64,000 nucleotides of DNA from Candidatus Nanohaloarchaea archaeon (GTDB lineage Archaea; Nanohalarchaeota; Nanosalinia; Nanosalinales; Nanosalinaceae), in NCBI GenBank assembly GCA_013343275.1, contig CP046106.1:558001-622000 (forward strand), in the 5' to 3' direction. The translations under genes were made by a program, and so were the position numbers. The notes below the pieces were generated by a model. That model was not told the origin of the DNA, searched no databases, and saw only the letters and a list, made by a program, of their open reading frames with translations. Positions 40,526 through 49,833 of this stretch are shown one piece after another (the stretch's first letter is position 1; each line of letters opens with the position of its first letter).

Positions 40526-42421
40526 ATGGAGTTAACCAGTCTAGACCTCTCAATACTGATGAAAGAGCTGAAGCAGCTGGAAAAAGGGTTTGTGCAGAAA
40601 GTATACCAGCGCGGAGAAGAACTAACGATAGAGGTTTACGTGCCAGGAGACGAGAAAAAGAGACTGGTGATCGGAACAGACAGATGCTTCATATCGAAAT
40701 ATAAGCGAGATAATCCAGAGAGACCTCCAGGTTTCTGCATGGAGCTGAGGAAACATCTGGGCCGTATCGACAGTATAGAGCAAAGCGGTTTCGATCGTAT
40801 ACTTGAGATAGATGCCGGCGACAAGAAGTTTATCGCAGAGATGTTCGGAAAAGGGAACTTCATACTTCTAGACGAGGGAAAAATAATTGGAGCTCTACGA
40901 GAACAGGAATGGGCCGATAGATCTATCAGAGTCGGAGAAGAATACGAATATCCCGAACCGACAGAGGATCCACGAGAGGTTGACGACTACTTCTCATTGA
41001 TGGACGAAGAAAGCGAAATAGTAAGAGATATAGCCTCCAAGCTAAGTTTCGGGGGAACATACGCAGAAGAACTGTGCCACAGAGCAGAAATAGAGAAAGA
41101 CACTGTAATAGAGGAACTCAGCGAGGATGAAAGAGACAGAGTCAGAGAGGAGATCGATAAAATACTGGAACAGGAAGACGAGATAAGGCCTGTACTGTAC
41201 ATCGATGAGCTCCCTGAGAGAGCTGCACCTTTCCCTCTGGAAAAATACGAGGACCTGGAAAGAGAGGAAATGGAGACCTTTTCCGAAGCTCTAGATGAGT
41301 ACTACTACCGCAGAACACGGCAGAAGAAAGAAAAAGAGAAGAAGGAGGCCTTCCAGGAGAAGCTCCAGGGACTGGAGGCTCAGAAAGAACAGCAGGAGCG
41401 CAAGCTGCAGGGCCTCCAGAAGTCGTCGGAGCAGAACCGGGAGAAGGCCGAGATAATTTATGAGAACTATCAGCTGCTTCAGAAGATCAAGGACAGCCTG
41501 GAAGAATCCATCGAAGAACACGGCTGGAAGGAAACCCAGGAGAAACTGAAAGAGGCCGAGACAGAGCTTTCTGAACACGTCAACTCGCTGAACGAAAGAG
41601 AAGAGTTTTTCTCAGTCAGCGTCGACGGTTACAGCATCAAACTAGAACCCGATGAGAGCCTTGAGGCAATTGCATCTTCCTACTACGACAAGGCCAAAGA
41701 TTCGGAGTCAAAGATGGAGAGCGTGGAGAAGGCCCTGGAGAAGACTCAGGAGAAGATAGATGAACTCAGCGAGGAAGAGTTCGACTACGAGGAGGAACTC
41801 GAGGACAAGTCACAGAAGCGGTCGAAAAAGTGGTTCGAGAAGTACCGCTGGTTCTACTCCTCAGAAGATTATCTGGTGATCGCAGGTAGAGACGCTCAGA
41901 CCAATGAAATGCTGGTAAACAAGCACATGGAAAACGATGATCTCTACTTCCACGCCGACTTTGACGGCGCACCCAGTGTCGTAGTCAAGGAAGGTCAGGA
42001 CTGCGGAGAGGCCACTCGTGAAGAGGCTGCGAAAGCTGCTGTCACGTTTTCAAAGACATGGAAAGCTGGCATAGGTGCAGACGATGTATACTACGTCGAT
42101 CCCGAACAAGTCACAGAAAACCCTGAATCCGGAGAGTACCTGCAGAAAGGTGCATTTGTCATTCGCGGCGAAAGAGAATACATGAGAAACATCTCAGTAG
42201 AGGCCTCAGTAGGAGCATACCAGATAGAAGACTCTCGGGTGCCGATGTGCGGCCCGGAATCAGCAATCTCCGAACACTGCGACGAATATATAACCCTACA
42301 ACCAGGCCACACCAAGAAATCAGAGATCGCCAAAAAGATACAGTCAGGCCTCAACAAAGATCTGGATCTCGACTACATAATCCGCTCACTACCGCCCGGA
42401 AAATCAGAAATCAAAAACTAA
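40526..42421 (+). CDS. rqcH: NEMF/Rqc2/RqcH-family ribosome quality control protein
   Basis: The 631-residue protein has the NFACT order: NFACT-N (~1-160, MELTSLDLSILMKELKQLEK, with D90-R91 in GFDRILEID at the tRNA-contacting position known from RqcH), a helix-hairpin-helix-like part, a long coiled coil (~250-430) and NFACT-R (~450-590, KWFEKYRWFYSSEDYLVIAGRD, NDDLYFHADFDGAPSVVVK). In other organisms it binds obstructed 50S subunits and helps extend stalled chains with alanine. A TATA-like ttattttaac lies ~26-35 bases before the ATG. Confidence 0.9.
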   Translation: MELTSLDLSILMKELKQLEKGFVQKVYQRGEELTIEVYVPGDEKKRLVIGTDRCFISKYKRDNPERPPGFCMELRKHLGRIDSIEQSGFDRILEIDAGDKKFIAEMFGKGNFILLDEGKIIGALREQEWADRSIRVGEEYEYPEPTEDPREVDDYFSLMDEESEIVRDIASKLSFGGTYAEELCHRAEIEKDTVIEELSEDERDRVREEIDKILEQEDEIRPVLYIDELPERAAPFPLEKYEDLEREEMETFSEALDEYYYRRTRQKKEKEKKEAFQEKLQGLEAQKEQQERKLQGLQKSSEQNREKAEIIYENYQLLQKIKDSLEESIEEHGWKETQEKLKEAETELSEHVNSLNEREEFFSVSVDGYSIKLEPDESLEAIASSYYDKAKDSESKMESVEKALEKTQEKIDELSEEEFDYEEELEDKSQKRSKKWFEKYRWFYSSEDYLVIAGRDAQTNEMLVNKHMENDDLYFHADFDGAPSVVVKEGQDCGEATREEAAKAAVTFSKTWKAGIGADDVYYVDPEQVTENPESGEYLQKGAFVIRGEREYMRNISVEASVGAYQIEDSRVPMCGPESAISEHCDEYITLQPGHTKKSEIAKKIQSGLNKDLDLDYIIRSLPPGKSEIKN

Positions 42422-42470
42422 AAAATTCTCCAGAGAGTTACCTCTTACCAGAAGCCACCCTGTGTGGCTT

Positions 42471-42498
42471 GTGATGATCGAACTTTCAGAAGTTCGGC
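42471..42498. repeat. Copy 2 of the repeated hairpin element
   Basis: The sequence tgatgatcgaactttcagaa plus gttcgg matches the element at 16181-16214 with one mismatch. Here cgaactt and aagttcg form a perfect 7-base stem with a tcag loop (42479-42496). It lies between the rqcH stop and tRNA-Pro. Confidence 0.5.
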
Positions 42499-42505
42499 GG
42501 GGTGC

Positions 42506-42539
42506 GAAACTCCTCTCGGAGTTTCTGTGCCCACAGAAA
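42506..42539 (+). terminator. Two overlapping hairpins upstream of tRNA-Pro
   Basis: gaaactcc (42506-42513) pairs with ggagtttc (42518-42525). The second arm also begins an alternative stem, tttctgtg (42522-42529) with cacagaaa (42532-42539). The two folds are mutually exclusive, and a T-rich stretch follows. This could end rqcH transcription or shape processing of the tRNA-Pro precursor. Confidence 0.4.
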
Positions 42540-42553
42540 AGTTTGAATTTTTC

Positions 42554-42626
42554 GGCGGGGTAGTGTAGTGGACTATCATCGTACCCCGGGGCGGTACGGA
42601 CCCGCGTTCAAATCGCGGCCCTGCCA
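42554..42626 (+). tRNA. tRNA-Pro (anticodon GGG)
   Basis: Acceptor GGCGGGG/CCCTGCC (one G-U pair) with discriminator A, T arm CCGCG-TTCAAAT-CGCGG and anticodon stem GTACC/GGTAC enclose the loop CCGGGGC. The anticodon is GGG. Position 33, almost always U, reads C. The tRNA abuts the stop codon of the opposite nucleotidyltransferase gene with no gap. Confidence 0.88.
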
Positions 42627-43430
42627 TCAAATGATTTTTCTTTTCAAAACCCAGAGATGCTGTAGCGGGATATTCGCGAGAGCGTTCAGAGTGAACAGGT
42701 AAGGTCTGTGCAACCTGTCTTCTCGAGCTTTGAAGAAAAGTTTCTTCTGTCCAGAGAAGCTTGGAACGATCTCTGTGGCCTCCTCCAATTCGGGCGCATT
42801 TCCAGTAGTGAGAGCATAGCAGTTGTAGTACGACATTTTCTGCGCCTCCATCGCGTAGTCAACTGCCCTCTGTGAGAATATTCTGTAAACCGGCTGAGGT
42901 ACTGCGAGAAGCATGGAGTTAAACATGCTTCCGAAAAGCTGTGAAGGCCAGTGCCTTTCAGGTTCAAGTTTGCCCAGCCATTCTATATCAAGTTCAGAAC
43001 CATATATCGATTTCATCTGACCAAATATACCTTTAAGCAGCACTTCGTCTGCGATAAAGTAGTCGACAAAAAACGGTAAACCAAAAATTCTGTGGTGGAC
43101 AGGTTTCTTGAGCCTTTCCTGTGAAGTTACCTGCGTCCAGACAAATATGCCTGCTGCTCTCTCAAACCAGTACTGCCGGGAGGATACATCGAAAAACTGT
43201 CTCTCAAAATCAGCTATTTCTTTCTCAACCTGCTGAATAACCTCTTTATCTGGGTTTCCTTCCAGCACCAGCAGGAGATCCAGATCGCTTGATTCAGATA
43301 CTTCTCCACGCACGCCACTACCATATGCCTGAACAGAAGACACCTCATACCTTTCAACCACTTCAGACAGCTCTTCCAGATATTCTCGAGTTCGTTCAGG
43401 CAGCTGCAAATCAGATAAATCGAACTCCAT
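42627..43430 (-). CDS. Nucleotidyltransferase-domain protein (MNT/pol-beta type)
   Basis: The 267-residue protein has the nucleotidyltransferase motif QAYGSGVRGEVSESSDLDLLLVLEG (read across ~34-58): G-S followed by D-x-D. The remaining ~200 residues are helical, with many aromatic residues and no motif I recognise. Such proteins transfer nucleotides to RNA, proteins or antibiotics. No HEPN partner is adjacent, so a toxin-antitoxin pair is not indicated. The substrate is unknown. Confidence 0.7.
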   Translation of the reverse strand: MEFDLSDLQLPERTREYLEELSEVVERYEVSSVQAYGSGVRGEVSESSDLDLLLVLEGNPDKEVIQQVEKEIADFERQFFDVSSRQYWFERAAGIFVWTQVTSQERLKKPVHHRIFGLPFFVDYFIADEVLLKGIFGQMKSIYGSELDIEWLGKLEPERHWPSQLFGSMFNSMLLAVPQPVYRIFSQRAVDYAMEAQKMSYYNCYALTTGNAPELEEATEIVPSFSGQKKLFFKAREDRLHRPYLFTLNALANIPLQHLWVLKRKII

Positions 43431-43444
43431 AAGAAATCAACCTC

Positions 43445-44380
43445 CTAGACAACCATCATACCTATACCGGCAGTCAAGGCCATTGAAAGAAGGAATGCTC
43501 CTATCCATGCGGCTGCCGTCCTGCCGATCTTCTTCGGATCTGTGTTGGATTTTCCTTCTACAAGGCCTGATCCTATAACAGATGCTATGACTGCTTCGTT
43601 GAAGGAGATCGGTATTCCGTAGAATATTCCTATCTGGGCAAGTATAGCTGCTGTTCCAAGGGCTGCAACACTTCTTCGAGGCCCGATATTGGAGTAGTCG
43701 AATGATATAGCTCTGATTATCCGTGGACTGTACAGCCAGGCACCCATCAGGATTGAGAGGCCGCCCATCAGCAGCAGGGCGCTGGTTGAAGATATCAGTC
43801 CTGTCAAGGGGCCTACTGCAAGGCCGACTGCTGATGCTCCTGCGGAGTAGGCTACGTAGCTCCCTGTGAGAAGTAGCAGTAGTCGGATCTCTCTTTCCGA
43901 GTCTTCCTTCGAGACATATTTCCTGAGGAGTTTGGCGATAGTGTAGCTGAGGCCTACCGAGAGGAAAGGTATTGCTATCCAGTACGCAAAGATCTTGCTT
44001 ATCCCGGAAAGCAGTATCGGGTTGCCGAACGCCAGGCCGCTCCCTATAACCGCTCCTATAACTGTAAAGGCTGTAGGCATAGGGTAGTCTCCCATAACCG
44101 ATATTATAACCAGGCCGGCAGCTACGAAAAGTATCAGTGCGGCCTGAGCTGTCTGAATCTGACCTCCTATTATTCCGGAGCCGACAGTTGATGTAACGTT
44201 CTGACCCTGAGTTAAAGCCCCGAGAAAAGCGAAGAAGCCGGCGAAAAGTGCGGAGCGCAGAACGTTAGCTGATCGAGCGCTGTTAACCGGGCCGAAAGCC
44301 GATGCTACTGTAGAGGCGCCGATAGATATCCCCATAAAGATTGAGGCCGCGAGCGCTGATACGTAGAGGAGTTCCTGCAT
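43445..44380 (-). CDS. PiT-family (phosphate/sulfate permease-like) transporter with altered signatures
   Basis: The 311-residue protein has ~10 TM helices in two inverted repeats. The two PiT signatures (GANDVANA-type) appear as GASTVASAFGP (~22-32) and GASAVGLAVGP (~187-197), so Asn and Asp of each signature are gone. Flanking segments (SALFAGFFAFLGAL, STVGSGII, SFNEAVIASVIGSGL) keep the family shape. It may carry a different anion or use another coupling ion. Its start overlaps the preceding gene's stop by one base (TAATG). Confidence 0.75.
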   Translation of the reverse strand: MQELLYVSALAASIFMGISIGASTVASAFGPVNSARSANVLRSALFAGFFAFLGALTQGQNVTSTVGSGIIGGQIQTAQAALILFVAAGLVIISVMGDYPMPTAFTVIGAVIGSGLAFGNPILLSGISKIFAYWIAIPFLSVGLSYTIAKLLRKYVSKEDSEREIRLLLLLTGSYVAYSAGASAVGLAVGPLTGLISSTSALLLMGGLSILMGAWLYSPRIIRAISFDYSNIGPRRSVAALGTAAILAQIGIFYGIPISFNEAVIASVIGSGLVEGKSNTDPKKIGRTAAAWIGAFLLSMALTAGIGMMVV

Positions 44381-44955
44381 TATTCTTCCTCTCTAAAGTT
44401 TTCTTTCAGGCCTTCTCTTTTCTCTTCTTCTGGCACTGCTACATCCATCTCGAACTTGCCGTTCTTCTTGTCCTTTATATCGACTGAGAAGTCCTCTGTA
44501 TCCAGATAGTAAGGGTTAAATCTCAGAGTTATCCATGAGTAGATCGCAGACTCTATCTTCCTGAGCAGGCCTGCAATGCGAGAGTAAAAGGGTTTGGCAG
44601 CTTCTTCAGATGCTTCAATTATTTCCTTGTCCGGAACCTGTTTCTTCGCAGCCTTCTGACCTGCCTCTGCCATTTTACCGGAGGCCTCTTTCAGGTCGTT
44701 CCTAACTCCGTCGCTTTCCTTCTCCAGCTTCTTCTCCTTCATAACTGCTTCGTCAACAGTTTTCCGCTTGACATCGCTCTCAGATTCCTCTACCTTCGGC
44801 CTCCATTCTCCGAACTTCTCCAGAGACTCGGCCTCCGAGCCGGATTTCTCCATTATATCTTCTACTTCTTCCCCGAACTCGGCTATCTCCTTCCAGTTTC
44901 CGTTTTTCTTAACGCCAGAGTTAGTCTCATTCACAGAGTCCTCATCTTCCGCCAT
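44380..44955 (-). CDS. Acidic helical protein paired with the PiT-like transporter
   Basis: The 191-residue protein is cytoplasmic, highly charged and mostly helical. GNWKEIAEFGEEVEDIM, FGEWRPKVEE and RFNPYYLDTEDFSVDI resemble a haloarchaeal family I remember as DUF5828. In many organisms PiT genes follow a PhoU-like regulator (DUF47); this protein holds that position but does not look like DUF47. A regulatory role for the transporter is plausible from the one-base overlap only. Confidence 0.55.
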   Translation of the reverse strand: MAEDEDSVNETNSGVKKNGNWKEIAEFGEEVEDIMEKSGSEAESLEKFGEWRPKVEESESDVKRKTVDEAVMKEKKLEKESDGVRNDLKEASGKMAEAGQKAAKKQVPDKEIIEASEEAAKPFYSRIAGLLRKIESAIYSWITLRFNPYYLDTEDFSVDIKDKKNGKFEMDVAVPEEEKREGLKENFREEE

Positions 44956-44991
44956 CTATACCATGTAGAAGATGCAGGCGTCTATTAACCT

Positions 44992-45582
44992 TTACGGTTC
45001 AGAGACCTTATCCATCAGATCGGAGAAAACAGTTTCTTTAGACTGCGACGCATCCACAAGAAAAATACTTTCATCCAGTTCATCAACCAGCTCTCTGTAT
45101 CTGACAACCACTTTCTCCTGGAAATCCAGCTCCTCAAATATATTGCCGTCACGGCCTCTATCATCAACCCGTTCCATACCTATCTCAGCAGAAACATCCA
45201 GTACAACAGTTAAGTCGGGTCTCAAGGCCTCACTGTTCAATTCCTTCACCCAGCCGAACTCTGCTCCGAGAACAGGCTGGTAAACCAGAGAAGAGTGATA
45301 GTACCGATCACATACAACAGTCTGGCCTTCCATCAGCCTCGGGATTACTTCCTCCTCCAGATGCACCATTCTATCTGCCGCAAAACCTAATGCAATGGCC
45401 TCCGGAGAGTACTCATCTGAGGAAATCATTTCGTCAACTTTCTCACCTACAGAGTTAGCTGCAGGTTCATGCGTCCAGAAAGCGTCAAGCTCTTCAGCCA
45501 GTTTCTTCGACTGCGTCGTGGTACCAGCGCCGTCAGCACCTTCAACCACGATAAAAGTTCCAGGAAAGTCCTCTGATCTCAC
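44992..45582 (-). CDS. tmk: Thymidylate kinase-like protein with Thr in place of the P-loop Lys
   Basis: The 196-residue protein follows the dTMP kinase pattern: IVVEGADGAGTTTQSKKLAEEL (P-loop region ~11-32), CDRYYHSSLVYQ (DRY motif, ~92-103) and a LID-like REGION with DDRGRDGNIFE. The P-loop Lys of G-x-x-G-K-T-T is replaced by Thr21. I recall dTMP kinase annotations with GAGTTTQ, so this may be a known variant. It phosphorylates dTMP to dTDP and fits with ThyA, DHFR and SHMT nearby. Confidence 0.82.
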   Translation of the reverse strand: MRSEDFPGTFIVVEGADGAGTTTQSKKLAEELDAFWTHEPAANSVGEKVDEMISSDEYSPEAIALGFAADRMVHLEEEVIPRLMEGQTVVCDRYYHSSLVYQPVLGAEFGWVKELNSEALRPDLTVVLDVSAEIGMERVDDRGRDGNIFEELDFQEKVVVRYRELVDELDESIFLVDASQSKETVFSDLMDKVSEP

Positions 45583-45629
45583 ACCGAGAAATTACTTCTG
45601 AGAGCTTTTTGTACCTATCCATCCGCCAG

Positions 45630-45637
45630 GTTTAAAC
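45630..45637 (+). promoter_or_regulatory. TATA box for the 45661 gene
   Basis: The element gtttaaac lies 24-31 bases before the ATG at 45661. Confidence 0.5.
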
Positions 45638-45660
45638 AGTTACGACCTGAAGTCCTGAAT

Positions 45661-46305
45661 ATGAAAACAGATGAGCTCAAGAGCATAGGCCTCAGCGCAG
45701 CACTCATACTGGCAAATATCGCAGTAATGTGGGTCTTCGCGTTCACACCGCTCTCACAAATCTCTGAAATAGTATTCACACACCTTATCCTCGGAGTAAT
45801 ATTCTACGGAATACTTCTGACAGCAGGAGTACACCTCGCAAAGAGCGGGATAAGAAACAGCGACAGCAAAAAGGCCTGGACAGGCACAGGAGTACTGCAG
45901 TTCGCCTACGGCATATTCGGAGCCGGAGTACTCAGCATGGTAGGCCCGAAAACACAGGCCCTCGCACTTGGAGCCACAGCAGTAATAACAACAGGAATAA
46001 CAGTTATCAGCGGCCTGGCAGTCTACCTGACAGACCACAACTTCTCCTCATGGCAGCGATACTCAAACTACCTTTTCATGGGAGTATTCCTCATGGCCCT
46101 CATAGGAACATTCACCGCACCACTGGCAATCCTGGCCTTCATCCTTGCACTGCTCGGATTCATAACCTACCTGGTCTACGAAATCTGGGATATGAAACAG
46201 AGGCCCTCCAGCATCTACCTCAACGGCATCGGTATCTACGTGGCCTTCATGGGAGTCTTCGTCCAGATCCTCCAGCTAGTTATCGAGATGATGGCCGACA
46301 GATAA
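45661..46305 (+). CDS. BI-1/YccA-like membrane protein
   Basis: The 214-residue protein has six to seven TM helices. TDHNFSSWQRYSNYLFMGVFLMALIGTF and ILALLGFITYLVYEIWDMK (read in pieces across ~120-175) match the spacing of Bax-inhibitor-1-family proteins (RDLSS...FLFMG; AYD-type segment), with the second Asp-like site as E in YEIWD. BI-1 proteins are pH-sensitive ion-leak channels in bacteria. The assignment is moderate. Confidence 0.5.
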   Translation: MKTDELKSIGLSAALILANIAVMWVFAFTPLSQISEIVFTHLILGVIFYGILLTAGVHLAKSGIRNSDSKKAWTGTGVLQFAYGIFGAGVLSMVGPKTQALALGATAVITTGITVISGLAVYLTDHNFSSWQRYSNYLFMGVFLMALIGTFTAPLAILAFILALLGFITYLVYEIWDMKQRPSSIYLNGIGIYVAFMGVFVQILQLVIEMMADR

Positions 46306-46373
46306 CATCTTCCCCCTATTCCTTTTTTCTATAACCTGAAAGCTTAAACAGGAGGAAAAACCATCTGTGTTAC

Positions 46374-48506
46374 ATGAAGCATAAAGCTCTAGCCGCAGCA
46401 CTAATCGTACTTCTAACCCTCCCAGCAGCATCAGCACAGATCAGCGACAGCCTGCAGGAAAAACTCTCTCAAACACCCGGCACCGAAAGAGTCGATGTCA
46501 TAATTTTAACAGCCAGGAACGCCAGCGATCAGGCGAAGAAAGCAGTTAGGCAGGCCGGAGGAAACGTTAAACATGAATTCAACTTGATAAACGGAGTGGC
46601 AGTTAGTATACCAGAGGTAGCAGCGGAAAACCTGGCCAGCAAAGATTTTGTCCGGGAGATACAGCCTGACTTCAAGGTAGAGACAGTTCTAAGCGAAAGC
46701 ACACAGACAGTAAACGCAGAGAAAGTCTGGAACAAAAACGCGACAGGAGAGAACATCGATGTGGCCGTACTGGATACCGGAATCGAAGATAACACCATAC
46801 TTGATGTGGAAAAGCAGGTTTACTACGCCGGAAGCGATACTGACGACCTGAACGGTCACGGAACACACGTCGCAGGGATAGTAGCCTCACCAAACGAAAG
46901 ATACACAGGCGTAGCCCCCGGAGCAGATCTGTTCGACGTTAAAGTACTTGAAAGCGAAGGAACTGGATCCGCATCAGACGTGATCGAAGGCCTGGAGTAC
47001 GCAGTCAACAACGGCGCTGAAATCGCTACATTAAGCCTTGGCGCACAAGTAGAGACATGTGACGGTTCAAGCGCACTCTCAGAAGCAGTAAACAACGCCG
47101 TCGAGAAAGGTCTTGTCGTAACTGTCGCCGCAGGGAACGCAGGGCCGGAAGATCAGACGATTACAGCTCCAGGATGTGCGGAACGGGCGCTTACCGTAGG
47201 CTCCAGTAGCAACGGCGAAGTCTCCGAGTTCTCCAGCAGAGGCCCTACAGCTGACGGCCGTACAAAACCAGATCTAGTTGCCCCAGGAGAACGTATTACC
47301 TCACTCTGGAAGAACTCCGGGAACAGCCCGCAGTTCAACACTCTTTCAGGTACTTCAATGGCCACACCTCACGTGGCAGGTGCAGCAGCGATCCTGCTGG
47401 CGGAGAAGTCAGGCCTGACACCAAGAGAAGTTAAGAACATAACCACCTACACAGCCACGGATCTGGAGTATCCTGATGATGCGCAGGGTAGCGGCCGACT
47501 GAACGTGTACGCAGCATATCAGGCCGTCACTGAACCAAATCAGACTGGAAGCTCGGAAAACAACGCCCCTTCAATCAGCGTAGTAGGTTCAACCGTAAAC
47601 ACAACAGGAGAAATAACAGCTGAACTCAAAGTTAACGTCTCAGACCCAGACAACAGCTCTCTAAACACATCTTTCTACATTGACGGAGAGCTCAGATCCA
47701 AGGTCGAAGGCTACGGAGTTACGACCTACACAGCCACGAATCTCAGCGCCAACACCACATACAACTGGAGTGCTGGGACAACAGACGGCATTAACACAAG
47801 CCGAACAGCTGTAAAGACCTTCAGCACAGAAATTAGGGAAGAAAGCAACCGGACTGAAAATGTGACCGGGCCTCTCCCTCCAGGAATCAGAAAGAAGGAA
47901 GAAAAGCCTCCAGCATTCCAGTGGGGCTTACCAGCATTCCTGAGACCTGATTTCTCATTCCCTGGCAACTTCTTCCAGGGGATCAGCCAGAGTATAGGTC
48001 TGGGCCAGCAGAAACAGCAGCCGGAAAAGAAAAGAAGTCCAAAAACAGAGAACCCAGAACAGGCCCAGAAAGCCACAGAAAGCAGATCAGGAAAACCCGT
48101 CGGACAGAAAGACCAGAAACCAGGAAAGAAAGCGCAGAAAACGGAAGAAAAAGGCAGTAATCTCGAACAGGCTAACAGCAAATCTCCTAACCTTGAGAAA
48201 AAACCCGGAAAGGCCAAAAACAGCTCGGAAACTTCAGATAAGGATCGAGGATCTTCAAAAGCCAGAAACGCTACAGAAGCAAGGAGTCCGGAAGCAGGAA
48301 AGAAGAACCAGTCCAGAGAAAAACAAGGCAAGAAGAGAGGTAGTGACGCAGAGGCGAAAGCAGGTGCCAACGCATCTATTGAGACAGGGAACGGAAAAGC
48401 ATCAGCAAAAGCCGAAGGAAAGGCCTCAGCAGAGAAGAAATCAGGAGAGGAGAAAGAACCGGGAAAAGGGCCTCTGAACAGGGCCGCGGGTTTTTCTGAC
48501 CGGTAG
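46374..48506 (+). CDS. Exported subtilisin-like serine protease with a long basic C-terminal tail
   Basis: The 710-residue protein has a signal peptide ([16 protein letters not shown]), an I9-type inhibitor prodomain (~30-105), and an S8 domain with the Asp/His/Ser triad in [22 protein letters not shown] and [17 protein letters not shown] fibronectin-like domain follows (~392-495). The last ~190 residues are low-complexity and rich in Lys, Gly, Ser and Glu ([35 protein letters not shown]), strongly basic against an otherwise acidic proteome. A TATA-like gcttaaac lies ~30 bases before the ATG. It resembles halolysins in its core. Confidence 0.88.
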   Translation: MKHKALAAALIVLLTLPAASAQISDSLQEKLSQTPGTERVDVIILTARNASDQAKKAVRQAGGNVKHEFNLINGVAVSIPEVAAENLASKDFVREIQPDFKVETVLSESTQTVNAEKVWNKNATGENIDVAVLDTGIEDNTILDVEKQVYYAGSDTDDLNGHGTHVAGIVASPNERYTGVAPGADLFDVKVLESEGTGSASDVIEGLEYAVNNGAEIATLSLGAQVETCDGSSALSEAVNNAVEKGLVVTVAAGNAGPEDQTITAPGCAERALTVGSSSNGEVSEFSSRGPTADGRTKPDLVAPGERITSLWKNSGNSPQFNTLSGTSMATPHVAGAAAILLAEKSGLTPREVKNITTYTATDLEYPDDAQGSGRLNVYAAYQAVTEPNQTGSSENNAPSISVVGSTVNTTGEITAELKVNVSDPDNSSLNTSFYIDGELRSKVEGYGVTTYTATNLSANTTYNWSAGTTDGINTSRTAVKTFSTEIREESNRTENVTGPLPPGIRKKEEKPPAFQWGLPAFLRPDFSFPGNFFQGISQSIGLGQQKQQPEKKRSPKTENPEQAQKATESRSGKPVGQKDQKPGKKAQKTEEKGSNLEQANSKSPNLEKKPGKAKNSSETSDKDRGSSKARNATEARSPEAGKKNQSREKQGKKRGSDAEAKAGANASIETGNGKASAKAEGKASAEKKSGEEKEPGKGPLNRAAGFSDR

Positions 48507-48570
48507 ATGGTTCATGGGCTTCCTCGGCTGAATCGAAAGACAGTTATGACTTAAAGCAGAATACTGTAAC

Positions 48571-49833
48571 ATGAAGCACCGAGATCTCTCCGAGGCCGAT
48601 CCCGAAGTCCACAAAGCACTGAAGAACGAGATTGAGAGGCAGGAAAGCGAGTCCCTTGAGATGATCGCGTCCGAAAACTTTGTGCCGAAACAGGTGCTCC
48701 AGGCCCAGGGATCAGTACTGACGAACAAGTACGCAGAAGGTTATCCCGGAAACAGATACTACGCCGGATGCGAGCACCACGACCGTGTTGAAAACTTAGC
48801 GCGGGAACGGGCCTGCGAAATATTCGATGCAGATCACGCGAATGTTCAGCCGCATTCAGGTTCTCAGGCCAACTTTGCAGCATATTTCTCACAGCTCGAG
48901 GCCGGCGACAAAATACTGGGGCCAGTACTATCCCACGGGGGACATTTAACGCACGGACACGGCGTAAACTTCTCAGGCGACCTGTTCAACTTCGAGACCT
49001 ACGGAATCAACGATGAAACGGAGAGATTTGAGAAAGAAGACGTAATGGAGGCCGCAAAGGAACACAATCCGGATCTAATCGTCTGTGGATACTCTGCCTA
49101 CCCACGCGAGATAGATTTCGAGATGTTCAGAGATGTCGCTGACGAAGTCGGATCATTACTCATGTGTGATATCGCTCATATCTCAGGCCTTGTAGCTGCT
49201 GGAGAGCACCCAAATCCATTCCCACAGTGCGACATAGTCACAACTACCACTCACAAGTCTATTAGAGGCGCCCGCGGAGGAATGATCCTGTGCAAGGAGG
49301 AATTCGCTGATGATGTAGATTCAGCAGTATTTCCGTACAGCCAGGGAGGGCCTCTGATGCATCAGATCGCAGGAAAAGCTGTATGCCTGAAAGAAGCTCA
49401 GAAATCAGAGTTCAAGGATTACGCAGAGCAAATCAAGAAGAACACGAAGGCGCTGGCGGAAGGCCTTCGTGAAGAAGGTCTGAAAATGGTTTCAGGCGGT
49501 ACGGATAATCACCTGGTGCTTGTCGACCTGAGAGACGAAGAGGTAAGCGGAAAGGAAGCTGAAGAGGCCCTGGAGGAGGCAGATATAGTTGTTAACAAGA
49601 ACGCTGTGCCTTACGATCCCAAACCCCCTATGGTTACCTCCGGTATCAGGATCGGAGCCCCTGCACTGACAACCCGGGGAATGGAGGAAGAAGAGCTAAG
49701 TGAGATCGGAGAGATGATCGGAAAAATAGTGAAGAACCCTGAAGATGAAGGCCTGAAGTCGGAGATACAGGAGAGAGTTTCAGAGTTGCTTGACGATTTT
49801 CCTCTGTACGAGGATTCAGATGTCGAGATCTAG
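48571..49833 (+). CDS. glyA: Serine hydroxymethyltransferase
   Basis: The 420-residue PLP enzyme converts serine and tetrahydrofolate to glycine and methylene-tetrahydrofolate. Marks are [31 protein letters not shown] (across ~29-60), [57 protein letters not shown] with the PLP lysine in TTTHKS (~224). It supplies the one-carbon unit for ThyA, which lies just downstream. Its 3' end overlaps the small opposite gene by 4 bases. Confidence 0.95.
   Translation: MKHRDLSEADPEVHKALKNEIERQESESLEMIASENFVPKQVLQAQGSVLTNKYAEGYPGNRYYAGCEHHDRVENLARERACEIFDADHANVQPHSGSQANFAAYFSQLEAGDKILGPVLSHGGHLTHGHGVNFSGDLFNFETYGINDETERFEKEDVMEAAKEHNPDLIVCGYSAYPREIDFEMFRDVADEVGSLLMCDIAHISGLVAAGEHPNPFPQCDIVTTTTHKSIRGARGGMILCKEEFADDVDSAVFPYSQGGPLMHQIAGKAVCLKEAQKSEFKDYAEQIKKNTKALAEGLREEGLKMVSGGTDNHLVLVDLRDEEVSGKEAEEALEEADIVVNKNAVPYDPKPPMVTSGIRIGAPALTTRGMEEEELSEIGEMIGKIVKNPEDEGLKSEIQERVSELLDDFPLYEDSDVEI

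Noticed and set aside
42627-43430. Toxin-antitoxin (MNT-HEPN) system
   Set aside because: The nucleotidyltransferase is long and has no adjacent HEPN-type partner; its neighbours are a tRNA and a transporter.
47726-48370. 214-codon minus-strand frame with a membrane-like composition
   Set aside because: It is the shadow of the Lys-rich tail of the subtilase gene.
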